A DNA stretch of 64,000 bases from Actinomadura barringtoniae (GTDB lineage: Bacteria; Actinomycetota; Actinomycetes; Streptosporangiales; Streptosporangiaceae): NCBI RefSeq assembly GCF_017573505.1, contig NZ_JAGEOJ010000001.1, forward strand, positions 124,001 through 188,000. Direction: 5' to 3'. Positions 44,335 to 54,144 of the stretch are shown here, piece after piece (the first letter of the stretch is position 1; each line of letters begins with the position of its first letter). Under the pieces are notes generated by a model. The model was not told the DNA's origin and made no database searches. It saw only the letters and a program-made list of their open reading frames with translations. A program made the translations under genes and the position numbers.

Positions 44335-44754
44335 TCACCCGGATCCCGTTCCCGCTCCGTTGTGCCGTAGGCCGGTGGAGAGTTGCCGGCCGACGCGTTT
44401 GACCAGCATCGTCATCTCGTACGCGACCAGGCCGGCGTTGGCGCCGGCCTCGCTCAGCAGGGCGAGACAGCTGTTGGCCCCGGCGGGCACCACGAAGAAC
44501 AGGCCCTTGTCCATCTCGATGATGGTCTGCCTTATCTCCCCGGAGTCCAGTTGGGGCTTGGCCCCGATCGCGAGGCTGTGGAACCCGGCCGCCAGCGCGG
44601 CCAGGTACTCCGAGTCCTCGCGGCCGACGTCGCGGGACGACCCCATCACCAGGCCGTCGCGTGACAGGACCACGACCTTGCGTACCTGAGGTACCCGATC
44701 GACCAGGTCGTTGAGCAACCAGCTCAACTCCGAGCCGACTCCCTGCTGGGTCAT
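44335..44754 (-). CDS. cvnB: Roadblock/LC7 protein of conservon (CvnB)
   Basis: 139 residues: LSWLLNDLVDRVPQVRKVVVLSRDGLVMGSSRDVGREDSEYLAALAAGFHSLAIGAKPQ, GEIRQTIIEMDKGLFFVVPAGANSCLALLSEAGANAGLVAYEMTMLVKRVG. Roadblock proteins of this type are GTPase-activating (MglB-like) partners of CvnD. The ATG at 44754 overlaps the cvnA stop by 4 bp. Confidence 0.95.
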   Translation of the reverse strand: MTQQGVGSELSWLLNDLVDRVPQVRKVVVLSRDGLVMGSSRDVGREDSEYLAALAAGFHSLAIGAKPQLDSGEIRQTIIEMDKGLFFVVPAGANSCLALLSEAGANAGLVAYEMTMLVKRVGRQLSTGLRHNGAGTGSG

Positions 44755-47700
44755 GACGGTCCTCTTCCTTCTGGGTGATCGGCCGGCCCCTCGTCCTCGT
44801 CCCTGCCCCGCAGCCAACCCGCTTGCAAGGCCGCGAACAGGTCCCTGGACGCCTCCGCCGAACGTTCCTCCCAGGCGACCAGTGTGTCGTCCGGGTCGTA
44901 CTGGCCGTACGGGTTGACCGGCTCCTCGTTGCGCAGCTGCGGAGCGAGGCTGGCCCGCTTGACGCGCCGCGGCAGCGGGGCGCGTGACCCGCCGGGGCCG
45001 TCTCCCTGGTCGCCGAAGGACGTCGGCGTCTCCCAGGGCATCGGCTCGGTCGTCGGCGCGCGATAGGTCTCCGGCGCCTTGTACGGCCCGTTGAACGAGC
45101 CGGGGGGCTCGTGACCGTGCGACGTGTCGAAGTGCGACGTGTCGTGGGTCGAGGGCGCGTTGTAGGAGGTGGGGACGCTGTAGAAGGTGGGCGTGTCCTC
45201 GTCGAACGCCGGGGCGTCCTGGTAGGTCGGCGCCGCGTGATAGGTCGGCCCGCTGTCGGCCGCGGGGTCGGGCGCGGACGTGCCGCCCGGTCCGGGCTCC
45301 CATTCTGAAGGAGCGGTCTGCTCGCCGCCGGGCGTCGAGCCCGGCATGGCGGTGCCCGCCACCGGGGTGTCGCCGGCGTTCACCCCACCGACGTCGCCGA
45401 TCTGTGGATCGTGGACGTCCTGCGTGCCGTTGGGCGGCTGCGGACCCATGCGGGTCTGCGGGCCGCTCGGCGTCTGCGGGTCACGGATCGCCCGCACGTC
45501 ACGGAGTGCCTGCGGGTCATGGAGCGCCTGCGTGTCGCCGGACGTCTGGGCGCCGTTGAAGTGACCGTTCGGGTGGCCGTTGCCGTTGCCGTTGCCCGTC
45601 GGTGAAGGTCCGGGGCCGGTGTCGTACGGCGTCGGCGCGTTGAGCATCGACCGGGACTGGGGCGTCCAGGTCTTTCCGTCGCCGCTGCCGTTGCCGTTGC
45701 CGTTCCCATTGCCGTTGCCCGTGCCGTTGCCGTTGCCGTTGCCGTGGCTGTCGGCCGAGATCGGGTGGATCTCCTTGGTGATCGGCCGCACGTTCTTCGG
45801 CATCGCGTTCGCCGGCTGCCTCCGTACGGTCGGCACGCCGCTGACCACGTCGTCGTCCGCCTGATCCAGGTCCACGATCAGCTCACGCGGGATCAGCACG
45901 ACCGCGCTCACTCCGCCGTACACCGACGGCTGCAGTGCGACGCGGATGCCGTGCCGGCCGGCGAGCCGGGCGACCACGAACAGGCCGAGGCGGTCGGTGA
46001 CGGCCAGGTCGAACTCGGGCGGCTGCGACAGCCGCAGGTTGAGCGCGTCCAGCTCCGCCTGGTCGAGCCCGATCCCCCGGTCGACGATGTCGACCGCGAA
46101 GCCGTTCGCACCCATCTCACCGCGCACCAGCACCTCGGTCGGCGCGGGCGAGAAGACGGTCGCGTTCTCGATCAGCTCGGCGAGCAGGTGCACGACGTCG
46201 GCGACGGTCTCGCCGATGAGCGCGGCACCCTCGGTGACCACGATGACCTCGACCCGGGTGTAGTCCTCGACCTCGGCGACCGCCGCGCGGATCACGTCCT
46301 CGACGGGCACCGGCCGGTTCCAGCCGCGGCCGGGTGACGTACCGGACAGGATGACCAGGCCTTCCGCGTGCCGGCGCATGCGGGTGGTGAGGTGGTCCAG
46401 CCGGAACAGGTCCTCGAGCACCTCGGGATCGGAGGCGCGGCGTTCCATCTCGTCCAGCATCCGCAGCTGCCGGTGCAGCAGCGACTGGCTGCGCCATGCC
46501 ACGTTGAGGAACACGCGGCTGATGCCCTGCCGCAGGTACGACTCGCGTACCGCCGTCTCGATCGCGGTGTGCTGCACCTTGGTGAACGCGTCGCCGACCC
46601 TGGCGACCTCCTTGGTCTTGCCGGTGGGCAGCGGCGGGGCCTCCGCCTCGACGTCGACCTCTTCACCACGGCGGAGTCTCGCCACCACCCCCGGCAGCCG
46701 GTCCTCGGCCAGCTGGAGCGCCGCGCGCTGCAGGTTGCGCAGCTCGCGCGAGAGGCTCCGCCCGGCGAGAACCGACAGGATGATGGACGCGACCACCGCG
46801 AGCAGCCCGAGGCCGCCCGCCAGGATGAGCCGGTTCACGACCCGCTGGCCGATCGGCTTCGCCAGGTCGTTCAGCGCCAGGGTCGCCTGCATCACGGTCT
46901 GTCCCCAGCCCTGCGACACCAGCGACGTCGTCGCGGTCCAGTTGGCCGCCTCGGGAGGCAGCTGCGAACCGCGCGAGTTGACGATGGCCGACTCCATGGC
47001 GCGGTACCGCTTGTACGCGTCGGAGTTGGCGAGCCGTTCCAAAGGTGCGCGCAGCGCGGGCTTCAGGTCCGCGAACCCGGCCTCGAACTCCAGCCGCCCG
47101 TTCGCCGCCCACTGCACGAAGGCCAGGTGCTCGGTCGCCGACAGCTTGCCGTTCTTGGCCAGCGCGGACGAGACCAGCGCGTCCTCGCGCAGCATGAACG
47201 CGCGGGAGTTGCCCATGTTGATGAGCGCGCGTCCCTGCTTGAAGATGTCCAGGTCGTTGACGATCACCAGGTCGTTGAAGACCTGGATGACGCTGTCGAG
47301 CACCGTGCTGTAGGAATCGATGACGTCGAGCGTCTCGACCCGGCCGGAGTCGACCTGGTTCCTGAGCGCCGGCAGCCGGTCGAGGGCCTTGGTGGCCTCG
47401 GCCAGGCGCTGCTTGGTCTCTGGCGTGGCCGCGTCGGTCGCGTCCGAGGAGAGGGCCGCCTTGCGGAACGCGCCCTGGATCGCCGACACCCTGGCCCGCT
47501 CCACACCCAGTTTCTGTTTGTCCTGGGCATTGCGCGTGCTCATGGCGACCACGCTCATCGCCCGTTCCTGCTGGATCTCATTCACCATCTGGAGCCCGGG
47601 GAGCACCATTTTCTCGTACGTCGTGGTGAAGTCGTACTTGTCCAGCGCCGCCCCTAGAGTGATGTTCGCCGCGAACCCCCAGAGGCCGACCAGAGAGACC

Positions 47701-47816
47701 ATGGGAACGAGCAGAAGGGTCGCGATCCGCAGTCGGATCGACCGCCTCCTGGGGCTCTTTCCCGTGCTCGTCGCATATCTGGTCGGTATGGACGACGGGC
47801 GTCGGTCGCTGCTCAT
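44751..47816 (-). CDS. cvnA: Sensor histidine kinase-like protein of conservon (CvnA)
   Basis: 1021 residues. An N-terminal TM (about 28-50), a nitrate/nitrite-sensor-type (NIT) extracellular helical domain (about 55-335, with QQERAMSVVA), a second TM (about 340-360), HAMP-like linker, dimer region with RLDHLTTRMRRHAEGLVILSG, and an ATPase domain with LLAELIENATVFSP and DRGIGLD. The last 330 residues are low-complexity: (GN)n tracts, repeated DPQ units (TQALHDPQALRDVRAIRDPQ) and Pro/Tyr-rich stretches, so probably disordered. As in other conservons, the typical phospho-acceptor His block is degenerate. Confidence 0.94.
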   Translation of the reverse strand: MSSDRRPSSIPTRYATSTGKSPRRRSIRLRIATLLLVPMVSLVGLWGFAANITLGAALDKYDFTTTYEKMVLPGLQMVNEIQQERAMSVVAMSTRNAQDKQKLGVERARVSAIQGAFRKAALSSDATDAATPETKQRLAEATKALDRLPALRNQVDSGRVETLDVIDSYSTVLDSVIQVFNDLVIVNDLDIFKQGRALINMGNSRAFMLREDALVSSALAKNGKLSATEHLAFVQWAANGRLEFEAGFADLKPALRAPLERLANSDAYKRYRAMESAIVNSRGSQLPPEAANWTATTSLVSQGWGQTVMQATLALNDLAKPIGQRVVNRLILAGGLGLLAVVASIILSVLAGRSLSRELRNLQRAALQLAEDRLPGVVARLRRGEEVDVEAEAPPLPTGKTKEVARVGDAFTKVQHTAIETAVRESYLRQGISRVFLNVAWRSQSLLHRQLRMLDEMERRASDPEVLEDLFRLDHLTTRMRRHAEGLVILSGTSPGRGWNRPVPVEDVIRAAVAEVEDYTRVEVIVVTEGAALIGETVADVVHLLAELIENATVFSPAPTEVLVRGEMGANGFAVDIVDRGIGLDQAELDALNLRLSQPPEFDLAVTDRLGLFVVARLAGRHGIRVALQPSVYGGVSAVVLIPRELIVDLDQADDDVVSGVPTVRRQPANAMPKNVRPITKEIHPISADSHGNGNGNGTGNGNGNGNGNGSGDGKTWTPQSRSMLNAPTPYDTGPGPSPTGNGNGNGHPNGHFNGAQTSGDTQALHDPQALRDVRAIRDPQTPSGPQTRMGPQPPNGTQDVHDPQIGDVGGVNAGDTPVAGTAMPGSTPGGEQTAPSEWEPGPGGTSAPDPAADSGPTYHAAPTYQDAPAFDEDTPTFYSVPTSYNAPSTHDTSHFDTSHGHEPPGSFNGPYKAPETYRAPTTEPMPWETPTSFGDQGDGPGGSRAPLPRRVKRASLAPQLRNEEPVNPYGQYDPDDTLVAWEERSAEASRDLFAALQAGWLRGRDEDEGPADHPEGRGPS

Positions 47817-47875
47817 TCAGATCCCGCCCTCGTGCCTGATCGTGTAGTCCAGTGGTGTGCGCCGCGGACCCGGCT

Positions 47876-48223
47876 TTACGCCCTGACCTGGTCCGCGACC
47901 GTTCTCGCAACCAAACGGTGGAGGCGATCTGTGATCATCGACACCGCTTCCGCGTGGCCGCGCACGGCCCTTTCCCTGCTCGTATACCGGCCGATGTCGG
48001 CGTGCAGCGCGAGATCGGACACTATCGTTTGCCATAGCAATGGCCTCCCATTCGCCGCGAATCCCTGATCGATTACGGTGAACCATGTCGAGACGACCAC
48101 CACGACGGTTCCGACGCGAATGACGTCCTGCGCCAGAAGGCGCGCTCGCACATCGAGCAAAAGACGCTGCGCCTCATCCGAGGTGGCGGGCCTCCCATCT
48201 TCTCGATACCAGTCCACGGACAT
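47876..48223 (-). CDS. Hypothetical small protein upstream of the conservon
   Basis: 115 residues: MSVDWYREDGRPATSDEAQRLLLDVRARLLAQDVIRVGTVVVVVSTWFTVIDQGFAANGRPLLWQTIVS, then IGRYTSRERAVRGHAEAVSMITDRL. The layout (W-reading start, short beta core, Y-T-S-R-E-x-A-x-x-G-H) is common in small actinomycete proteins of unknown role. GGAGAGGG before the ATG supports it. It is 59 bp upstream of cvnA on the same strand. Confidence 0.65.
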   Translation of the reverse strand: MSVDWYREDGRPATSDEAQRLLLDVRARLLAQDVIRVGTVVVVVSTWFTVIDQGFAANGRPLLWQTIVSDLALHADIGRYTSRERAVRGHAEAVSMITDRLHRLVARTVADQVRA

Positions 48224-48760
48224 GGAAATCCCCCTCTCCGCCGGTCGACACGTTCACAGGGATGTGCTGACGACGCGTACTTGGGCATGTGAACCCGCTT
48301 GCTGCTTCCATTCAGGAATCGCGGAGGGAATCTGGGAGCGCTCGGCGCCGAGCCCTGTAGGGCGGGCACGCCTGTCTCCCAGGACGTCGGGGTACGGTCC
48401 GGCGGCAGGCAGCCTCAGGACGGCCGGCCGCGCGTCAGCGCGGTGCCCGCCTGCGGATTTCTGCTCGCCCTTGTGTGCCGCTCGTTCTCAAGCCGCCGCT
48501 TGCCTCGGCGTTCTTCGCCCGTGACGTCGTCGCCCGCTCGCGGTGGGCCGCTCGCTCGCGCCGTGGCGCTCTCGCGCCGTGGCGCTCGCCGGCGGCCCAC
48601 CGCTCACCTGTGGTGGGCGCGCTCGCGGATGCTCGCCGTGTGCTCCCGGCGACCGCTCACCGACCGCCGTACCGCTCCGACCGCGATACGGCGTTCGCTC
48701 GAGGGTCAGCGTGCTGGAGGCACCGGTGCCGCGCCCGCGAGGGCCCTGCGACGTCCGGGG
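48224..48760. other. Intergenic stretch without a supported gene
   Basis: 537 bp with several open frames on both strands but no ribosome site or family signal. It includes short GCTCGCGCCGTGGCGCTC-like imperfect repeats near 48546-48600. The promoter of the small gene and conservon should lie at its left end (minus strand). Confidence 0.6.
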
Positions 48761-49279
48761 TCAGAACGCCGCTTGGGAGGCCAGCAAGCCGGTTTCGTCG
48801 AGCGGTGACCAGGCGCGTACCTCACACCACACCGATTTGCCGGTGGTGGTGAGATCCGTGCCGTGCCTGTCGGCGATGGCCGCCACCAGGAACCAGCCGC
48901 GGCCCGTCTCGTCCAGGAGGTCGATCTGCCTGGTGATCGGGATGACCGGGCAGGGATCGTGGACCTCGATGCGCAGCATGGAGCCCGCGCGGACGGCGAT
49001 GAGACGCAGCGTGCGTTCCTCGGTCATGGCATGCCGTACGGCATTGGTGACCAGCTCCGACGCGAGGACCTCGGCGTCGTTCTCGACGTGCGAGATCTCG
49101 TGAGCGGCGGTGATGGAGCGGATGAACCGCCGTGCGCGCGGCACGGACGCCGGCGCGGCCGGCAGGTCCAGCTGGCCGAGGGGCAGCCCGGTGAGAACGG
49201 CCGCCGCCCCCGCCACGGCCGCACCGGATGGCTCTATGGGTTCGTGAGGTCTTTCCATTGTGCTTGGTTCGCCCGACAT
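48761..49279 (-). CDS. Anti-sigma-type ATP-binding protein (HATPase_c)
   Basis: 172 residues. PASVPRARRFIRSITAAHEI, then the N-box SELVTNAVRHA, then RIEVHDPCP and GRGWFLVAAIADRHGTDLTTTGKSVWCEV with the G1/G2-type pockets. This is the SpoIIAB/RsbW-like serine kinase fold widespread in actinomycetes, which regulates sigma factors or phospho-signalling. AAAGGAGG lies 8 bp before the ATG at 49279. No antagonist or SigB-like sigma gene is next to it. Confidence 0.9.
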   Translation of the reverse strand: MSGEPSTMERPHEPIEPSGAAVAGAAAVLTGLPLGQLDLPAAPASVPRARRFIRSITAAHEISHVENDAEVLASELVTNAVRHAMTEERTLRLIAVRAGSMLRIEVHDPCPVIPITRQIDLLDETGRGWFLVAAIADRHGTDLTTTGKSVWCEVRAWSPLDETGLLASQAAF

Positions 49280-49427
49280 GGTGGGCGCCTCCTTTGATGG
49301 GGCGCAGTGACCACGGTCGGCAGAGCCGGGACGCCTTGCCGTTCGGGCCACAGGGGGGTGAATTCCGGCGCCGCTGGGACGTGCGGCACCACGGGGTGGA
49401 GCGGAGGCATCGCCGTACGGGACGCGG

Positions 49428-50066
49428 TCATGGCGTCTCCGGTCCGTCGGTGTCGGCGGCCGCGTCGGAGTCGGTCGCCGACTCCGCATCGGCTCCCTTC
49501 TCGTCCTCGACCGCGGCGGCGCGCTCGCGCAGCAGTTGTGCGGTGCTCCGGTAGCACTCGTAGTTCTCTTGCTCGAACCGGCGACCGCGTAGGCAGGTGA
49601 GGTAGGGACCGATCGGCGAGCCCTCGCGCAGGAACGTCTCTTCGTCCGTTTCTCCGCGCAGGCGCTCGAGGGTTCTCTCGAAGAGCGCGACCTTGGCCAG
49701 AGCGGTCTCGGCCCGCTCCTCGAGTTGTTTGATCACCGCTGCCGAGGACGTGTGGTCCACGGCCTGAACCATGACGAGCAGATCCTCACGGATGATCCCG
49801 GGCCTGGCCGGGGTCTGGGCGAAGCGCTCCAGTTCCTCGATCCCGGCACCGGTGACGGTGAACACCCGCTTGTTCGGCCGGCCTTGCTGAATGATCTGCC
49901 GTCCGGTGATCAGGCCTTCGGATTCCAGTCTGGTCAGCTCCGTGTAGAGCTGTTGCGGGACCGCGTGCCAGAAGTTGGAGACCGCGATGTCAAAGATCTT
50001 GGCGAGCTGGTAGCCGCTGTACTCGCCGTCGAGTAGAGCCGCGAGGACCGCGTGACGCAGGGCCAT
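49428..50066 (-). CDS. PadR-family regulator, long (s2-type)
   Basis: 212 residues. MALRHAVLAALLDGEYSGYQLAKIFDIAVSNFWHAVPQQLYTELTRLESEGLITGRQIIQQGRPNKRVFTVTGAGIEEL is the PadR winged helix; a C-terminal coiled-coil (about 100-190) follows, then an Asp/Ala-rich tail. GGGGAGATGG is before the ATG at 50066. Two palindromes just upstream are candidate operators. It precedes, on the same strand but downstream of, the FAAL operon, and may control it. Confidence 0.92.
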   Translation of the reverse strand: MALRHAVLAALLDGEYSGYQLAKIFDIAVSNFWHAVPQQLYTELTRLESEGLITGRQIIQQGRPNKRVFTVTGAGIEELERFAQTPARPGIIREDLLVMVQAVDHTSSAAVIKQLEERAETALAKVALFERTLERLRGETDEETFLREGSPIGPYLTCLRGRRFEQENYECYRSTAQLLRERAAAVEDEKGADAESATDSDAAADTDGPETP

Positions 50067-50095
50067 TGATCCATCTCCCCATGTTCTTGCGTAGT

Positions 50096-50123
50096 CCTAG
50101 ATGTTACTAGGTCAGATTCTGAC
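50096..50123. promoter_or_regulatory. Paired palindromes upstream of the PadR gene
   Basis: CCTAG-6 nt-CTAGG (50096-50111) is followed directly by GTCAG-3 nt-CTGAC (50111-50123). Two abutting inverted repeats 30 bp upstream of a PadR start fit an autoregulatory operator. The rest of 50067-50370 has the terminator below and no gene. Confidence 0.55.
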
Positions 50124-50324
50124 TGCTAGTGATTTCACCCAGGTTGTCTGGAATTCACTTTTGCTGTCGACCCCCTCTGGACTGCGAAAAGACCTCACGA
50201 ACCGACCGGTAACCGGCCTTGACCTGCACCGTGTCAACCGGGTGAAGATCGCCGCAACAAGATCCACTCATTTGTCCAAAGTCTTTTCGGGCTGGCCGCC
50301 ATGCTCGTTCGAGACATGCCACAG

Positions 50325-50358
50325 ACCCCACGACCGTACGAATCCCCGGTCGTGGGGT
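50325..50358 (-). terminator. Hairpin terminator of the FAAL operon
   Basis: A perfect 12-bp stem (50325-50336 with 50347-50358), 10-nt loop, 13 bp past the stop at 50371. Confidence 0.85.
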
Positions 50359-50370
50359 GTCTCAAGGCCG

Positions 50371-52365
50371 CTATTCGTGAGTCGCGCCCGCTGCGTCGAG
50401 GGCCGGATCGAGGTCGCCCGCGAGCTCGATGATCTCCCCCGTGAGGTAGGCGTTCCTGGTCGCCTGTCGCTGGATCTTCCCGCTGGTCGTCCGCCGCACC
50501 GCCCCGCGCCGGCACAGCACGACGCTCAGCGACGGCAGGCCGAACGTGTGCGCGACGGTGGTCCGGGTGAGCGCCGCCAGCTCGGGCAGCGGCATTCCGC
50601 CCGCCGCCGCGGCCCGCACCTCCTGCACGACCATCACCCGTTCGGTCCCGGCATCGACACCGCCGCCGATCCCGGGCACGGTGTCGAGCGAGAAGGCCGC
50701 CGCCGTCAGCGCCGCCGGGTGCACCGACTGCGAGACCTCCTCGATGTCGTGCGCGTAGATGTTGCGCCCGTTGACGATGATGAGGTCCTTGATCCGCCCG
50801 GTGACGTACAGCTCTCCGTCCGCCAGGAAGCCCAGATCGCCCGTGCGCAGGAACGGCCCCGCGCCGTCGGCGGTGACCGCGTGGAAGGTCTCCCGCGTCA
50901 GCTCCGGCCTCCCCCAGTACCCCTGGGCGACGCTCGGTCCCGCCACCCAGATCTCGCCCACCTTGCCGTCCGGCAGCACGACGCGGGACTGGGGGTCGAC
51001 CACCCGTACGTCCAGGCTGACCGGCCGCCCGCTGCTGACCAGCCGCCGCGCCCCGGGCTCCTCGACGCCGGCTGCCTTGCCGGCGTCGACTGCCCTCGGC
51101 GTGATCGGGCTGATCGGGGTGACGGAGCCGACGACGGTGTCGGCGGTGCCGGCGGTGCCGGCAGTGTCGGCGGTGCCGGCAGTGTCGGCGGCGGTGTCGG
51201 CCGGGGTCGCCGCACCGAGCAGTGACAGGTCGCGGGCGAGAGCGGTGTGATGGCTCAGGCCCTTCTCGTCGAACTCACGGATCACCGCGCCGCTCTCGAC
51301 GGGCGACGCCGAGATCAGCAGGGTTGCCTCGGCCATCCCGTAACAGGGCATCCACGCGTCGGGACGGAAGCCGACCGGGCCGAACCGCTCGACCATCTTC
51401 TCCAGCGTGCCCGCGCGCACGGGTTCAGCTCCGTTCTTGGCCGTACGCAGGGAGGACAGATCCAGGCCCGTCAGCTGCTGATCGGTGACCCGGCGCAGGC
51501 ACAGGTCGTACCCGAAGTTGGGCGCCACGGCGATCGTCGCGCGATGCCGCGTGATCAGTTCGAGCCACAGCACGGGCCGTTTGATGAACGTGATGGGCGA
51601 GGTCAGCACATAACTGAAGCCGCAGTAGAGCGGCTGCAGGATCTGACCGACCAGGCCCATATCGTGGTAGTGCGGTACCCAGCCCACGCCGAGCGTGTCG
51701 ACGGACCCGTCGATGCGCCGCCTGATCTCCTCCTCGTTCGCGAGCAGGTTGCCGTGCGACACCATCACGCCCTTGGGATCGCTCGTCGAACCCGAGGTGT
51801 ATTGGAGGAACGCCAGCGTGTCCCCGTCGATGTCGGGCATCGACCAGTCGCCGGGATCGGCGCCCGCCTCGATGCCGTCCGCCTCGATGCCGTCCGCCTC
51901 ACTGCCGCCCGCCTCGATGTCGGTCGTCAGGCAGCGGACCCGGCCGCCGAGGCCGGTCTCCTCCAGCCAGGCCATGATCGGCGCGTGGTGCTGGGCGTCG
52001 GTGAGGATGCACGCCACGTCGGCGTCCTCGATGATCCGCAGCGTTCGCCCCGAGCGGCCGGCGTCCAGCTCGGGCAGCGGGGCCGGAACGGCGATGACCC
52101 GGGCGTACAGGGAGCCCAGGAACGCCGTGAGGAACTCCAGCCCCTCGGGGTAGAGCAGGAGCACGGCCCTGTCCTGCAGGCCCAGAGCCTGCAGGCGAGA
52201 GGCCACCGCGCGAGCCGCGGCGTCCAGGTCGGCGAGGCCGTGCACGTCCTCGCGGTAGGTCCGGCCGGGCCCGCGTTCCTCGGTCACGAAGGTGAACGAG
52301 GGCGTGTTGCCGTAGGACTGGACGTTGTCCCGGATCACCGAGACGAAGTCTTTCTGCGGAAACAT
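50371..52365 (-). CDS. Fatty acyl-AMP ligase (FAAL)
   Basis: 664 residues. The adenylation domain has YTSGSTSDPKGVMVSHGNL (A3), GWVPHYHDMGLVGQILQPLYCG, the FAAL-type FIKRPVLWLELITRHRATIAVAPNFGYDLC, YGMAEATLLIS, TGDLGFLADGELYVTGRIKDLIIVNGRNIYAHDIE, and a C-terminal TTSGKIQR with the catalytic Lys. These phrases match FAALs, which activate fatty acids as adenylates and load them on an ACP, rather than acyl-CoA ligases. Two low-complexity inserts (EADGIEADGIEAG and TADTAG repeats) are strain-type variation. It lies 6 bp after the acyl-CoA dehydrogenase gene. Confidence 0.94.
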   Translation of the reverse strand: MFPQKDFVSVIRDNVQSYGNTPSFTFVTEERGPGRTYREDVHGLADLDAAARAVASRLQALGLQDRAVLLLYPEGLEFLTAFLGSLYARVIAVPAPLPELDAGRSGRTLRIIEDADVACILTDAQHHAPIMAWLEETGLGGRVRCLTTDIEAGGSEADGIEADGIEAGADPGDWSMPDIDGDTLAFLQYTSGSTSDPKGVMVSHGNLLANEEEIRRRIDGSVDTLGVGWVPHYHDMGLVGQILQPLYCGFSYVLTSPITFIKRPVLWLELITRHRATIAVAPNFGYDLCLRRVTDQQLTGLDLSSLRTAKNGAEPVRAGTLEKMVERFGPVGFRPDAWMPCYGMAEATLLISASPVESGAVIREFDEKGLSHHTALARDLSLLGAATPADTAADTAGTADTAGTAGTADTVVGSVTPISPITPRAVDAGKAAGVEEPGARRLVSSGRPVSLDVRVVDPQSRVVLPDGKVGEIWVAGPSVAQGYWGRPELTRETFHAVTADGAGPFLRTGDLGFLADGELYVTGRIKDLIIVNGRNIYAHDIEEVSQSVHPAALTAAAFSLDTVPGIGGGVDAGTERVMVVQEVRAAAAGGMPLPELAALTRTTVAHTFGLPSLSVVLCRRGAVRRTTSGKIQRQATRNAYLTGEIIELAGDLDPALDAAGATHE

Positions 52366-52371
52366 CGGACG

Positions 52372-54144
52372 TCACCTGTTCCTGTGCAGGTCCGGGAGGT
52401 CGTCGCCCTCGGACAGGGACCGCAGGGAGAACCATCGGCGTTCGGTGGAGCAGCGGAACATCACTGCCTCCAGCGCCGGGAGATAGTCCTCGGACAGCTC
52501 GGTGTCGGGATGGATGCGCTGCAACAGCCGTTGCAGGCACAGCACGAGCCATTCGCCCTCGGCGAAGACGCCGCCGAACTCGCGGCGGTTGTGCAGCCAG
52601 GTGAGGATGCACGACATCATCGCGTGGATCTCGATGTAGCGCCGCGCCCGGTTGAGCGCGGCCACCGAGGTCGTGTCGCTCGGGTTGGCCCGTACGCCCG
52701 CGTGAAGCTCGGAACGCAGATCACCGATCCGCGTCACCAGATCGCTGAGCTCGGCCGCGACCTCGCTGGACGCCTCGGCCTTGGCGGTCGTGAGGAGACT
52801 GTCCACGGTCTCGTCGAACCGCTGGCCGATCTCGTCGTGCCCCTCGTTGGTGAGCTGCAGCAGGCGGCCGTCGGGCTTCCAGGTCGGCGGCGTCATGGTC
52901 CAGGTGAACAGGTCGGCGAGCAGCTCCTCGTCGGCTCCCGTTCCGGCCGGGCCCTTGACGAGGTAGGGCAGCTGGGCCGCCACGTTCGCCAGGTTGACGT
53001 GCGTGGTGCCCTCGAAGATGCTCGCGATCGCGTGGTCGCGCTGCAGCTTCTGGAACACGCCGTGGGCCACGCCCTCACGCAGGTAGCCGCGTGCGGCCAG
53101 CACCGTGCCGATGCTCGCCACGACCTCGTCGCCCACCACGGGCACGAAGTACTTGGCCATCGACGACCACAGGCTGAGCCGTGCCGGCGAGACGGTGAGG
53201 CAGCGGGCCACCGGAACCGCGAAGCACTCGGCGATGAGCAGGTCGAGATGCGTCTTCACCAGGTGATCGCGGATCACGGGGATCTGGTAGATGTCGGCGC
53301 CGTAGAGCGTGCGCTCCAGCGCGTATTCCATGCCGATCCGTACGACCGCGTCCATGGTGCCGACCGACAGCGCCGCGATGGCCGTACGGGTGATCTGCAA
53401 GGTCTTGAGCGTCTGAACGAGCCCGGAGCCGCGCCGGCCTACGACGCAGTCCATCGGCAGGCGGGCGTCCTGGAACGAGATGCCGCTGAGGTCGTGTCCG
53501 CGCAGTCCCACCGTTCTGACGGGCGGCAGGACGGACCAGGTGTCCGGATCGAGCTTGTGCTTGTCGACGAGGAGAAGCGAGAAGTCCCGCGAGCCCGTCT
53601 TGGCGTACGCGGTGACGAAGCGGCCGCGGGTCGCGTTGCCCACGGGCCACTTGGTGCCGGTCAGCACCAGGCCGTCACCCTCGGGGTCGGCCTTGGCCTC
53701 GGAGGCCATGACATCGCTGCCATGGTCGGCCTCGGACACCCCGAAACAGGCGAGGTCGCCGTTGAGGATCCCGTCGGCGACGGTCTCCTGCTGCTTGGCG
53801 CTCCCCCACAGCCAGACCGGGTTGACGGCCAGCAGCCCCGAGCCGTACATCACCGCGAGGGTGACGCTGCGCCGGGAGACCCCTCGGGTCACGAAGAAGA
53901 GTTCTTCCAGTGTGGTGAGGCGCCCACCGAGATGGCACGGCACCAGGAACGCGGGGAATCCCCATCGGCGAAGCGCGGTTACCGCGCCCGAGGGCAGTTC
54001 GCCGGCTTCCTCTGCGTCGACGATCGCCTTGTATGAAAAGGGTCCGGCGTCGTCGTCCATCGGGTCGCCCAGGTAGGCGTCCAGATCGGCGGCGATCTCT
54101 TGCGCCGGAGTCCACTCCGTGCGGACTGCGACCTTGCTGTTCAT
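52372..54144 (-). CDS. Acyl-CoA dehydrogenase-like protein, long form
   Basis: 590 residues, longer than typical (about 380) because of a helical C-terminal extension. CFGVSEADHGSDVMASEAKAD is the FAD/substrate motif, LVLTGTKWPVGNATRGRFVTAYAKT follows, and GRRGSGLVQTLKTLQITRTAIAALSVG and SIFEGTTHVNLANVAAQLPYLVKG lie in the helical bundle. In a FAAL-ACP locus it would dehydrogenate the acyl chain, perhaps on the ACP. The ATG at 54144 has AGAGGGAGTCG upstream; the alternative start at 54222 adds 26 basic residues. Confidence 0.93.
   Translation of the reverse strand: MNSKVAVRTEWTPAQEIAADLDAYLGDPMDDDAGPFSYKAIVDAEEAGELPSGAVTALRRWGFPAFLVPCHLGGRLTTLEELFFVTRGVSRRSVTLAVMYGSGLLAVNPVWLWGSAKQQETVADGILNGDLACFGVSEADHGSDVMASEAKADPEGDGLVLTGTKWPVGNATRGRFVTAYAKTGSRDFSLLLVDKHKLDPDTWSVLPPVRTVGLRGHDLSGISFQDARLPMDCVVGRRGSGLVQTLKTLQITRTAIAALSVGTMDAVVRIGMEYALERTLYGADIYQIPVIRDHLVKTHLDLLIAECFAVPVARCLTVSPARLSLWSSMAKYFVPVVGDEVVASIGTVLAARGYLREGVAHGVFQKLQRDHAIASIFEGTTHVNLANVAAQLPYLVKGPAGTGADEELLADLFTWTMTPPTWKPDGRLLQLTNEGHDEIGQRFDETVDSLLTTAKAEASSEVAAELSDLVTRIGDLRSELHAGVRANPSDTTSVAALNRARRYIEIHAMMSCILTWLHNRREFGGVFAEGEWLVLCLQRLLQRIHPDTELSEDYLPALEAVMFRCSTERRWFSLRSLSEGDDLPDLHRNR

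Noticed and set aside
48299..48808. Plus-strand frame of 169 codons in the spacer after the conservon
   Set aside because: Arg/Ala-rich with no ribosome site or family signal, overlapping the anti-sigma-type gene end.
51247..54036. Plus-strand 929-codon frame opposite the FAAL and ACAD genes
   Set aside because: Composition is Arg/Gly/Asp-rich shadow coding in GC-rich DNA, without any family motif; the minus strand has clear FAAL and ACAD genes.
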